DNA of 64,000 nt from an uncultured Myxococcales bacterium (lineage in GTDB: Bacteria; Myxococcota; Myxococcia; Myxococcales; Myxococcaceae), in the NCBI GenBank assembly GCA_937980205.1, contig CALJKW010000052.1:186001-250000 (forward strand). Reading direction: 5' to 3'. The stretch's first letter is position 1. Each line of letters starts with the position of its first letter. Positions 52,749 to 60,582 of the stretch are shown here, in pieces. The translations under genes and the position numbers were made by a program. The notes under the pieces are model-generated. The model had not been told where the DNA came from. It worked only from the letters and a program-made list of their open reading frames with translations, and made no database searches.

Positions 52749-54119
52749 ATGATCCACCGGCGACGACGGTTTCCAGGGGTCCTTTGCCTCGCACTCCTCG
52801 CCGGCTGCGGCGATTCGTCACCCGGCACGAAGCGAGAGCCAGCGTGCTCCGCGGAGAGCTCCTGCGCAACGCACGCTTGTGTGCCGGAGTGTGGGAATCG
52901 CGCTTGCGGTGACGACGGCTGCGGCGGCAGCTGTGGAACCTGCGCGGTCGGCCAGACCTGCCAGGCCGGAGCGTGCGTGACGACGCCAGAGCCGGTCTGT
53001 CGCGTGGCGGCGGCCGAGCCCTGCCGGCTCGAGGTGCCCAAGCCCAAGCCCAATCCGGATCCAGGGCCGCCGGGCTATCGCTTCACCGGTCGCTTCGACC
53101 AACGTGACGCGGCGGCGCCGGTGGCACATTGGCCGGGGCTGCAGGTTCACGCGCGCTTCAACGGCACGGAGGTCTGGTTGGACGCCGAAGAGCTGGTCCA
53201 ATCGTGGATGCAGGGCGGGCCGAGCGAGTGGGACGTCGACATCGATGGCGTGACGCGGTCGAAGCTCGTGATGCAGCTCGGGCGGCACAGCTACCGCCTC
53301 GCCGGCGGCCTCGCTCCGGGCGAGCACTCGGTGACGCTGTTCCGCCGCTCGGAGTCGCAGACGGGCGCGACCCGCTTCTTCGGGCTGTCGTTCGGGACGG
53401 GCCGCCTTCTGGCCCCCCCGCCTGCGCGCGAGCGCCGCATCGAGATCGTCGGCGACTCGGCGTCCTCCGGCTTCGGCATCGAAGGCGTCGGTCTGGGCCC
53501 GGATTGTCCGGGCCCCGACTGGGCTGCCCGGTACCTCAACTTCCGGCGCGCCTGGGGCTCCGTGCTGGGAGAGCTCGTGGATGCCGACGTGAGCGCGGCG
53601 GTTCATTCGGGCAAAGGCATCGCGCGGAACATCGTCAGCAGCGACACGCTCACGCTGACGTTGATCTACCCCCGCACCGACCCGCTCGATCGCAACTCGG
53701 TGGTGCCTGGCTCGGCGTTCGAGCCGCACACCATCTTGCTCATGACCGGCGGCATCGACCTGGGCGGCGTCACCGATGGTGGAGCACCGATGACGTCATC
53801 CGAGCTCGCGGACGTGATCAACGGCTTCGTCGAGCTGCTGCGGACGACGCACCCGGTGGCGAACATCGTGCTGGTGCTGTCGCCGACGGTGCCGGACCGG
53901 CCCGCGCAGAACCTCTACACGCGGACGACGATTCGCGCGGCGATGGGCGAAGTGCGCGACACGCGCGTCGCGAGCGGAGACACGCGCGTCTACTTCGCCG
54001 AGCCAGGCGAAGCGGTCCCGAGCGAGATCACTGCCTGCAATGGCCACGGTTCGCCCGAGCTGCACGAGCGCATCGCCCGCGAGCTGCTCCCGTTGGTGAA
54101 GAGCATCAACGGGTGGTGA
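52749..54119 (+). CDS. CE2-like SGNH esterase lipoprotein
   Basis: The 456-residue lipoprotein (LLAGC, Cys20) has a Cys-rich knot (33-76), a Pro linker, a jelly-roll-like domain (about 108-220) and an SGNH hydrolase domain. IEIVGDSASSGFGIEG (Ser237) matches the CE2 nucleophile block, and NGHGSPELH near the end supplies the catalytic His. The usual GTND block reads TGGIDL, so activity is not certain. CE2 enzymes deacetylate polysaccharides such as xylan. It converges on the GH94-like gene, 8 bases away. Confidence 0.75.
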   Translation: MIHRRRRFPGVLCLALLAGCGDSSPGTKREPACSAESSCATHACVPECGNRACGDDGCGGSCGTCAVGQTCQAGACVTTPEPVCRVAAAEPCRLEVPKPKPNPDPGPPGYRFTGRFDQRDAAAPVAHWPGLQVHARFNGTEVWLDAEELVQSWMQGGPSEWDVDIDGVTRSKLVMQLGRHSYRLAGGLAPGEHSVTLFRRSESQTGATRFFGLSFGTGRLLAPPPARERRIEIVGDSASSGFGIEGVGLGPDCPGPDWAARYLNFRRAWGSVLGELVDADVSAAVHSGKGIARNIVSSDTLTLTLIYPRTDPLDRNSVVPGSAFEPHTILLMTGGIDLGGVTDGGAPMTSSELADVINGFVELLRTTHPVANIVLVLSPTVPDRPAQNLYTRTTIRAAMGEVRDTRVASGDTRVYFAEPGEAVPSEITACNGHGSPELHERIARELLPLVKSINGW

Positions 54120-54127
54120 GCGACGCT

Positions 54128-56782
54128 TCAGGGCGCCGACTCCACCCGGAACTGCGCAGGCGAGCCCGTCACGTCGAACCGCACCGACCCACCGCTCGCC
54201 GCCACCTCGACGCCGTCGAGCGTCGCGCGGACGATGTCCGGCACCACCACCTCGAGCGTGCGCGGCCCGGGGCCGACCTTCCGGTACGTGCCGCTGAGCA
54301 CGTTGCCCTCCTGCTTCACGTCGACGAGCTCGGTCTCGAGCGCGAACCGCTTCCCCGGCACGTGCGGCGACACGCGCAGGCCCGTCGCCGTCGCCTCGAG
54401 GCCCGCGACCCACAGCGCCGCCGCCATCGTCATCGCGTGCACGTTGTTGTTCTGCACCGGGAAGTCCGTCATCGGAGTCACCGGGCTCTTCCACGCGCGG
54501 CCGCTCTTCGACGAGAGCCCGTCGGGGCCGCTCCAGATGCCCCACCACTGCTCGGGGAACGCGACCGCCTTCCTCGCCATCGTGTTCCGCTTCAGGTGCG
54601 CCCACGCGAGGTCGTCGCGGCCCGACGCCGCGTAGCCCTTCGTGAGCAGCGTGCTGATGGCGGGCCACACGTCGCCGCCCGGAGAGAGCGTCGCGCCGAT
54701 GGCCGACGGCTCGTCGAGCGCGGTGCGCACCCGCTCCACGAGCAGCGCGCGGTCGCCGGGAGAACGGAAGCAGTCGCCGATGAGGCCCCACACCTGCGCC
54801 TCGAGGTCGGCGGACGTGCCGCGCACGAGCACTCCGTCGCCGAAGTACGCGCGGCCGAACTGCTGCCCCGTCCACGCGTGCTGCTTCACCGCCTCGCACA
54901 GCGGCGGCAGGCGCGCGCGAATCTCCGCCGCGAGCGCCGGGTCGCGCGGCTCGACGAGGTCGGCCACGCGCGGCAGCACGGCGAGCGCCATCTGCGAGGC
55001 GGGCACGCTCTCTCCGCTGGCGATGGCGCGCGAGCGGTCGCTCGACTCGACGACGATGCCGTCGCTCCAGTCGCCGGTGCCGACGCGGACCAGGCCGTGA
55101 GGCCCCGTGCCCACGACGTCGAACAGGTGCCGCACCGCCGAGCGCACGTGGTCGAACCCCGTCGCGTTCGGCCGCGCCTCGACCGGCCAGTACGGCACCG
55201 CCGCGTCGAGCAGGGCGACGTCTCCGGTCGCGCCGACGTATTCGGCCAGCGCCCAGAGGAAGAACAGGTCCAGGTCCGACGGAGCGCTGTGCAGCCCCAG
55301 CGCGTCGTCCAGCCGCCCGTGTCCCTGGAACGCGTAGCTGAAGCGCTCGCCGGCCGCGAACTGCACCTTCATGTAGAGCGTCAGCTCTTCTCGCGCGAGC
55401 GACGGGTGCGTGTAGACGAGCGGCAGCGTGAAGAGGCCGAGGTCGCGGGCGGCTCCGTCGGCGCCGTGGAGATAGAGGTACGCCGAGCCCTGCGGCACCA
55501 CGTGCTGGCCGAAGTACTCGCGGCGGCCGACCGACGCCTCGAGCTGCCACGCGTGCCACGCGAGCTCGCGCTGCAGGTGCTCGGCGCCGGGAGCGGTGAA
55601 GCGCAGCAGCGGCGGCACGCCCGGCTCGGCGGTCTTCCACGCGTCACGCACCTCGAGCTCGGCGCCCTGCGCGACGGCGCCGTAGGCGAAGCGCAGCGTG
55701 GTGCTGGCGCCCGGCTCGAGCGTGACGTCGGAGCGGATGACGAACATGCGCGACTGCCCGGTGCCGCGCCGCGCGGGTGCGACCTCGCCGTCGGAAGGAG
55801 CGATGGCCTCGACCTCGAGCCGAGCGCCCGCCGGCCCCGAGTCGCCGAAGAACGCCGCCTGGTCGACGTAGAGCCCGTCGGCCTGTCCTTCGAGCACGGC
55901 GAGGAAGACGTCGGCCGGGTAGAAGTCGACGTCGCTCGGCGCCTCGCGCGCGGGCCGCTGCAGCGACGCCACCGGAGCCCTGCGCAGCACGAGCGCGCGC
56001 GACGCCGCGGACCACGAGACGGTCTCGGTGAAGTCGGCGTTCTGCGCCTCGCGCTTCGTCACCGCCTCGGCGGGCAGCGTGGTGAACGGGTCGCCGGAGA
56101 CCAGCCAGTTGATGGTGATGTCCCGCCGCGCGACGTCCCAGTACTCGAAGTGCTTCAAGCTCCGCCGCTGCTGCGAGGTGTTGGTGAGGGTGACCTCGTC
56201 GAGGACGACGGCGTCGTCGCCCGGCGGAGCGAAGAGGCGGCGCGAGACCTTCACGCCGCGGTGGGTGGTCTCGGCTCGGGCCCAGCCGATGCCCGACTCG
56301 CGGCGCGTGGCGGACGGCTTCGGGCGCCAAGCGTAGGCAGAGCACCAGCGGGCCTCGCCGTCGTCGATGAACGAGAAGCCGCCGCCGAAGTTGCGGCGCG
56401 CGTCGTCGCGCTTGTCGAGGTAGGAGACTCCGCGGTCCTGCAGCACGACCTCGACGGGGCCGTCGTTCGAGAAGAACGCGTTGACGCGCGAGTTGCCGAA
56501 GGCGAGCCAGTGGTCGCGGCGCTCGACGCCTTCGGTGTTCGCCCACAGCGCGCGGTCGTCGGCCTGCTCGTCGAAGGCGTAGCGGTAGGCGGGCAGCCCC
56601 GCGTCGTCGGTGAACCAGGTGCCGAAGATGCCGCTGCCGGTGGTGCAGGGCGCCAACGTCTTCGGCTCGGTGGACTCGGCGCAGGTCTCGGCAGGCGGCG
56701 ACCACGCCGGGTCGTCGTCGATCGGCAGCGGCGGGGGCTGGCAGGCGGCACACAGCAGGGCGGCGAGCAGCGGGCGGCGCAT
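54128..56782 (-). CDS. GH94/GT36-like carbohydrate-active lipoprotein
   Basis: The 884-residue protein has a lipoprotein signal (LLCAAC). The N-terminal half is beta-rich (YWDVARRD, supersandwich-like) and the C-terminal half an alpha/alpha barrel. GTGDWSDG (GDWSDG at 570-575) resembles the catalytic GDWNDG block of GH94 phosphorylases and related GT36-like proteins. Phosphorylases are normally cytoplasmic, so a lipid-anchored, exported member would more likely be a hydrolase or binding protein. The substrate is unknown, probably a glucan. Confidence 0.7.
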   Translation of the reverse strand: MRRPLLAALLCAACQPPPLPIDDDPAWSPPAETCAESTEPKTLAPCTTGSGIFGTWFTDDAGLPAYRYAFDEQADDRALWANTEGVERRDHWLAFGNSRVNAFFSNDGPVEVVLQDRGVSYLDKRDDARRNFGGGFSFIDDGEARWCSAYAWRPKPSATRRESGIGWARAETTHRGVKVSRRLFAPPGDDAVVLDEVTLTNTSQQRRSLKHFEYWDVARRDITINWLVSGDPFTTLPAEAVTKREAQNADFTETVSWSAASRALVLRRAPVASLQRPAREAPSDVDFYPADVFLAVLEGQADGLYVDQAAFFGDSGPAGARLEVEAIAPSDGEVAPARRGTGQSRMFVIRSDVTLEPGASTTLRFAYGAVAQGAELEVRDAWKTAEPGVPPLLRFTAPGAEHLQRELAWHAWQLEASVGRREYFGQHVVPQGSAYLYLHGADGAARDLGLFTLPLVYTHPSLAREELTLYMKVQFAAGERFSYAFQGHGRLDDALGLHSAPSDLDLFFLWALAEYVGATGDVALLDAAVPYWPVEARPNATGFDHVRSAVRHLFDVVGTGPHGLVRVGTGDWSDGIVVESSDRSRAIASGESVPASQMALAVLPRVADLVEPRDPALAAEIRARLPPLCEAVKQHAWTGQQFGRAYFGDGVLVRGTSADLEAQVWGLIGDCFRSPGDRALLVERVRTALDEPSAIGATLSPGGDVWPAISTLLTKGYAASGRDDLAWAHLKRNTMARKAVAFPEQWWGIWSGPDGLSSKSGRAWKSPVTPMTDFPVQNNNVHAMTMAAALWVAGLEATATGLRVSPHVPGKRFALETELVDVKQEGNVLSGTYRKVGPGPRTLEVVVPDIVRATLDGVEVAASGGSVRFDVTGSPAQFRVESAP

Positions 56783-56841
56783 GGACGGTAGCGTGCCATC
56801 GCCACCGCGCCGGCGCTCGCGAGGCGTCGCGGCACTGTCAG

Positions 56842-56863
56842 AAAAAGGGGACAGGCCCCATTT
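56842..56863. repeat. REP-like GGGGACAGGCCCC element
   Basis: An imperfect palindrome of A-run, GGGG, ACAGG, CCCC and T-run lies in the gap between divergent genes. The GGGGACAGGCCCC core recalls REP elements linked to REP-associated transposases in many bacteria. No transposase is nearby. Confidence 0.45.
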
Positions 56864-56910
56864 CCGCGTGCTGTCACGGTACGGCGTGAAGCCGGGGTAG
56901 TGTCGGCGGC

Positions 56911-57303
56911 GTGAAGTGGAACGTGCGTGAGTACCTGAGTCGAGACTGGGGCCTGCCGGAGCGGCTGCAGGACGCGGAGTACGCACAGATGGTTCGGGAG
57001 GGGCGATGGATAGAGCTGCTCGAGGAGATGGAGGAGCTCGATGAAGCCGCGCGCTGGTCGGCGCCAGACTGGCCGACCAAAGATGACCTCGAAGAAGACT
57101 GGAAAAGTCACCAGCGCGTCGCTGAGCTCCTCGCGAAAGCCGCAGCCGGACGTTCAGCGCGTCCTTATGGACATCGACCGAGCGGTCCGCCGACTCGGCG
57201 CAAGCTGGTTCCTGTTCGGAGCTCGAGCCGTCGGCATCCACGGAGCGCCGAGAACCACGAAGGACGTCGACGTCACCGTGCTTCTCGGCGAACGAAGCAC
57301 TGA
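56911..57303 (+). CDS. Acidic small protein overlapping nucleotidyltransferase gene
   Basis: The frame starts at GTG and encodes 130 residues. The first 85 (MKWNVREYLSRDWGLPERLQ, MEELDEAARWSAPDW) are helical and acidic and look coded. The last 45 are Arg-rich and read like a shadow of the overlapping gene. Either the true protein overlaps its neighbour by about 220 bases or a frameshift has removed an earlier stop. Context suggests a partner of the nucleotidyltransferase, possibly an antitoxin. No family recognised. Confidence 0.45.
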   Translation: MKWNVREYLSRDWGLPERLQDAEYAQMVREGRWIELLEEMEELDEAARWSAPDWPTKDDLEEDWKSHQRVAELLAKAAAGRSARPYGHRPSGPPTRRKLVPVRSSSRRHPRSAENHEGRRRHRASRRTKH

Positions 57304-57706
57304 CGAGCTCGTCGCGTCACTGAAGGAAGCAGGGTTCGAGCTGTTGCACGACGACGAAGCTTTCGTCGCTACGACTCGCGTGATTCCGACTCGGCATCGG
57401 GAGACTCGGATGAAGACCGACGTCGTGCTGGGAGGCCCCGGCCTCGAGCAGCACATCGCAGATCAGGCCGTTCACCTGCGCCTGGCTGGTCGTCTGCTCC
57501 CTGTCATTCGCCTCGAGCACCTCATCGTCCTCAAGTGTCTTGCCGCGCGTCCGCAGGACATCGAAGACCTGCGCCGACTGCTGCGACGCCGAGCGGATGT
57601 AGACCTCGACGAGGTTCGGAGACTCATCTCAACGCTGGAGAGCGACCTCGGAGACTCGACGATCATGCCGAACCTCGATCGATTGCTCGCGGAGCTCGGG
57701 CGATAA
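57083..57706 (+). CDS. AbiEii/DUF6036-like nucleotidyltransferase
   Basis: About 207 residues from ATG (MTSKKTGKVTSAS); a later ATG at 57167 is possible but would cut the first helix. FLFGARAVGIHGAPRTTKDVDVTVLL matches the nucleotidyltransferase pattern of Gxxxx..HGxxRxTxDxD, with the two Asp as metal ligands. HLIVLKCLAARPQDIEDLRRLL fits the family C-terminal block. Such proteins are toxins of type IV-like systems or stand-alone transferases. Codon use is less GC-biased than nearby, suggesting transfer. Confidence 0.7.
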   Translation: MTSKKTGKVTSASLSSSRKPQPDVQRVLMDIDRAVRRLGASWFLFGARAVGIHGAPRTTKDVDVTVLLGERSTDELVASLKEAGFELLHDDEAFVATTRVIPTRHRETRMKTDVVLGGPGLEQHIADQAVHLRLAGRLLPVIRLEHLIVLKCLAARPQDIEDLRRLLRRRADVDLDEVRRLISTLESDLGDSTIMPNLDRLLAELGR

Positions 57707-57750
57707 TTCGTTTGAGCACCAACGATTGCGTCGCTATGTAGCGTGCCAGC

Positions 57751-58125
57751 GTGGCTGACCAGAATCAGATGCTGAAGCTGTCGTTCCCGGGCGAGACGCC
57801 GACCACCGCGAACGGCATCGTCTACGAGTGGTCGATGATCGAGCGGGTCCGCCGCGCCGTGATGGGCCTCGGCCTGATGTGGGGCCTCGCGGGCGTCAGC
57901 ATCTTCTTCCCCATCCTGCACTGGCTGCTGGTGCCGAGTTTCCTTCTCCTCGGGCCTGCGGTCGCGCTGTTCCAGTTCACCGAGGTCAAGCGCCTCAAGT
58001 CGATGAAGGGCAGCTGCCCACGGTGCAAGGTCGAGCGCGATTTCCCGCTCGAGCTGCGCTTCAACGGCAAGCGCAGCTTCACCTGCGACGGCTGCGGGAA
58101 TCTGATCGAGCTCGAGCCGGCCTGA
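57751..58125 (+). CDS. Two-helix membrane protein with zinc ribbon
   Basis: The 124-residue protein starts at GTG. Two TM helices (about 36-54 and 57-75) are followed by a cytoplasmic zinc ribbon CPRC...CDGC near 88-115. The fold suggests metal or nucleic-acid contact, but no function is known. It converges with the next zinc-binding membrane protein, three bases away; the two may be functionally related. Confidence 0.65.
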   Translation: MADQNQMLKLSFPGETPTTANGIVYEWSMIERVRRAVMGLGLMWGLAGVSIFFPILHWLLVPSFLLLGPAVALFQFTEVKRLKSMKGSCPRCKVERDFPLELRFNGKRSFTCDGCGNLIELEPA

Positions 58126-58128
58126 TGC

Positions 58129-58650
58129 TCAGCGGAGCATCGCGAGCACCAACACGACACCCAAAACTGCAGCCACGAACACGATGAGCTGCCAGATCCG
58201 CTCTTCTCGCTGAGCGGACGCTTCGGCCCCATCAGCGGGTTCGCAGCACTCCGCGCAGCGCACCCCGTCTGGCGAAGCACATCCGACGCACGCGAAGCGG
58301 CCACATCTGCCGCACACAACGGCGGCGGGAGCAACCGGGTGCTCGGCGCACGTTGCCAGCGGGGGCACCGGCACCAGGTCGATGAACTCGGTCACCGGGT
58401 GAACGCGCGCCGTTCCCAGCGACAGCGTGAAATCAGCATCGCCGCGCACGGCGAACCTGAGTCGCTCACCGTCGAGCTCGAGCAAGACCTCACTGGCCTC
58501 GCCGCGCGGAAGCTTCGCGCGGGTCTGTCCGTCGACTTCGAGCACGAAGAACAGCGGCCCCAGGACCTCGAGCTCGATGCGGTGGCCGCGGAAGCTCCAG
58601 CGTCGCAAGGCCATCGGATGGGCAACCGTAGCACCGTTGAGGGCGCTCAT
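58129..58650 (-). CDS. Zinc-binding protein with C-terminal TM helix
   Basis: The 173-residue protein has a beta-rich N-terminal half, a B-box-like zinc cluster (CAEHPVAPAAVVCGRCG, FACVGC, CAECC; about 108-141) and a C-terminal TM helix (about 153-171). An internal Met (MALRRWSFRG) is an alternative start. Zinc clusters of this CxxHP...C type are common in bacterial tail-anchored proteins of unknown function. It is divergent from the repeat-companion gene. Confidence 0.65.
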   Translation of the reverse strand: MSALNGATVAHPMALRRWSFRGHRIELEVLGPLFFVLEVDGQTRAKLPRGEASEVLLELDGERLRFAVRGDADFTLSLGTARVHPVTEFIDLVPVPPLATCAEHPVAPAAVVCGRCGRFACVGCASPDGVRCAECCEPADGAEASAQREERIWQLIVFVAAVLGVVLVLAMLR

Positions 58651-58679
58651 CGGCCGCGAGCGGCGTATCGTAGAGTCGC

Positions 58680-59681
58680 GTGCGTCCGAGCCGACTCCCG
58701 CAGACCGAAGCCGACTTCCCCGCCTGGGGCGTCTACGCCGACGCGCTGCTCCAGCAGGGCGACGCGCGCGGCGAGCTCATCGCGTACGACCTCTCGCTGC
58801 CTGCGCACCCGGCGAACAAGCAGCTCGCCCAGCTGCGGAAGCTGCACCGGCAGCAGCCCCAGCCCCTCGACATCGGCTGGTGCCTCGGCCACGCGCGCAG
58901 CCTCAGCGTCATGCCGCTCGACCGCGACCGGCCGATGACCAAGCGGCTGATGCCCGCCACCGTCGAGGCGCAGCAGCTGCACGCGCTCGAGCAGCTCCTC
59001 GACCGCGCGCCGCTGCTCGAGAGCCTCGAGGTGCAGCTGATGCCGCACCAGCTCGACGCCTTCGCCGCTTCCGCGCGCCGGCTGCCGAAGACGTGCGAGA
59101 GCCTCGCGCTGCACCTCGCCGGAGACTGGGAACAGCACGCCGACAAGCTCATCGACGCCCTGCCGGTGCAGGTCAGCCGCCTGCGCCTGCTCGCCGGAGA
59201 CCCGGTGCCCTTCCTCTCCGCCGAGCGCTTCTCCGAGGTCGACCTGCGCCAGCACGCGAACCTGCACTGGGGCGCTCCGGTCGACCTGATCGGCCGCGTC
59301 GTCGTCGCAGCCTCCTCACGCCTCAAGCTCATCTGCGGCTCCATCGCGCTCGCGAAGCTGACCGGCTCCGAGGTGAGCCTGCCCGGAGACGCCGGCCTGC
59401 TCGACCCCGAAGAGGAGCTGCTCACCGTCCTCGCGCGCCCCTCGCTCACCGAGCTGCAGCGCATGAGCGGCGGCGTCGTGCCGGTGCGCGCCCAGCTCGA
59501 GCGCACGCTGCCGGAAGAGCACCCCGTCGCGCGCATGTTCGGGCCGACCTTCCTCCGCGACGCGAACGGCGCCTGGTCCATGGACGGCGTGCCGCTCACC
59601 TCCGGCAGCCGCCTGCAGCTGCCCGGCGGAGAGCGCGTCTTCCTGGAAGACGCCTCCCGCTGGCGGGACTTCACCGGCTGA
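58680..59681 (+). CDS. TIGR02996-type repeat-companion protein
   Basis: The 333-residue protein starts at GTG. DFPAWGVYADALLQQGDARGELI near the N-terminus is the signature of the repeat-companion domain (TIGR02996), found mostly in myxobacteria and planctomycetes before Leu-rich repeats. The rest has irregular LRR-like units (LLESLEVQLMP, CESLALHLAGDW, VSRLRLLAGDP) and a small C-terminal domain. It is probably a cytoplasmic protein-binding protein; partner unknown. It precedes the second act operon by 154 bases. Confidence 0.75.
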   Translation: MRPSRLPQTEADFPAWGVYADALLQQGDARGELIAYDLSLPAHPANKQLAQLRKLHRQQPQPLDIGWCLGHARSLSVMPLDRDRPMTKRLMPATVEAQQLHALEQLLDRAPLLESLEVQLMPHQLDAFAASARRLPKTCESLALHLAGDWEQHADKLIDALPVQVSRLRLLAGDPVPFLSAERFSEVDLRQHANLHWGAPVDLIGRVVVAASSRLKLICGSIALAKLTGSEVSLPGDAGLLDPEEELLTVLARPSLTELQRMSGGVVPVRAQLERTLPEEHPVARMFGPTFLRDANGAWSMDGVPLTSGSRLQLPGGERVFLEDASRWRDFTG

Positions 59682-59835
59682 TCGCCGAAGCAAGCGCCCC
59701 CTGAAGCGAAAAAGACCCGGCCCATAAGGGGCCCACTCATGCCCGTCAGAAGCCCGGCTTCGAGGGGGGACGCGAATAAACCTTGGCGCAAGACCCAAGA
59801 TTGACTACGCGCACCGCCGGAATTCTCCCAATCCC

Positions 59836-60567
59836 ATGGCCCAGATTTTCCCGAAGTGGACGAACGAAACCCCACGCCTCATCGCGGTCGGGACGTTCCT
59901 CGCAGTGCCCGCAGTCATCTTCGCGGTGTACTGGTGGGCGTCGCCGTGGAACACCGACGTCGGCTACGCGCCCAAGCAGCCGGTCGCCTACAGCCACAAG
60001 CTGCACGCCGGCGACCTGAAGATGGACTGCCGCTACTGCCACGCCTACGCCGAGCGTGGCCCGCATGCCGGCGTCCCCCCCACGCAGGTCTGCATGAACT
60101 GCCACCAGCAGGTGAAGAAAGACTCGCCTGCGCTGCAGCTCGTCCGCGACTCGTGGAAGGGCGGGCAGGGTGACCAGTCGGTCCCGTGGATTCGAATCCA
60201 CAAGCTCCCCGACTTTGCCTTCTTCGACCACTCCGCCCACCTCGGCGTCGGCGTCGGAGACAACCGCGCCGCCATCGGCTGCGAGACCTGCCACGGCCGC
60301 ATCGACACCATGGAGGTCGTCGCCCAGAACCAGCCGCTCTCGATGGCCTGGTGCATCGACTGCCACAACGACCCGGCGCCCAACCTGCGCCCCGTCGCGA
60401 ACATCACCACCATGGGCTTCCGCCCCGACCTCGCGTGGAAGGACAAGGCGATGAAGATCGCCACCACCCTCCACCCGCCCGGCGCGCTCACCACCGCGAT
60501 GCGCACCGATGCCGACGGCAAACACCACACCTTCGCGACGGCCGGCTGCAGCGGCTGTCACCGCTAA
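59836..60567 (+). CDS. actA: Second alternative complex III pentahaem cytochrome ActA
   Basis: The 243-residue protein has one N-terminal TM helix and five haem sites: CRYCH, CMNCH, CETCH, CIDCH and CSGCH. FAFFDHSAHLGVGVG matches the family. It is longer than the first ActA, with an insertion before the last haem (about 190-235). It is the first gene of a second act operon; no clear promoter could be picked in the 154 bases upstream. Confidence 0.95.
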   Translation: MAQIFPKWTNETPRLIAVGTFLAVPAVIFAVYWWASPWNTDVGYAPKQPVAYSHKLHAGDLKMDCRYCHAYAERGPHAGVPPTQVCMNCHQQVKKDSPALQLVRDSWKGGQGDQSVPWIRIHKLPDFAFFDHSAHLGVGVGDNRAAIGCETCHGRIDTMEVVAQNQPLSMAWCIDCHNDPAPNLRPVANITTMGFRPDLAWKDKAMKIATTLHPPGALTTAMRTDADGKHHTFATAGCSGCHR

Positions 60568-60582
60568 AGAGGAACGACACCG

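Noticed and set aside
53129..56791. A 1220-codon open frame antisense to the GH94-like gene
   Set aside because: It is a GC-bias shadow: Arg/His/Ala-rich, no signal or domain, while the opposite strand has a clear lipoprotein with a GDWSDG block.
59682..59835. Promoter of the second act operon (TTGGCG and TTGACT boxes)
   Set aside because: No box pair has acceptable spacing: TTGACT is too close to the start codon and no convincing -10 follows TTGGCG.
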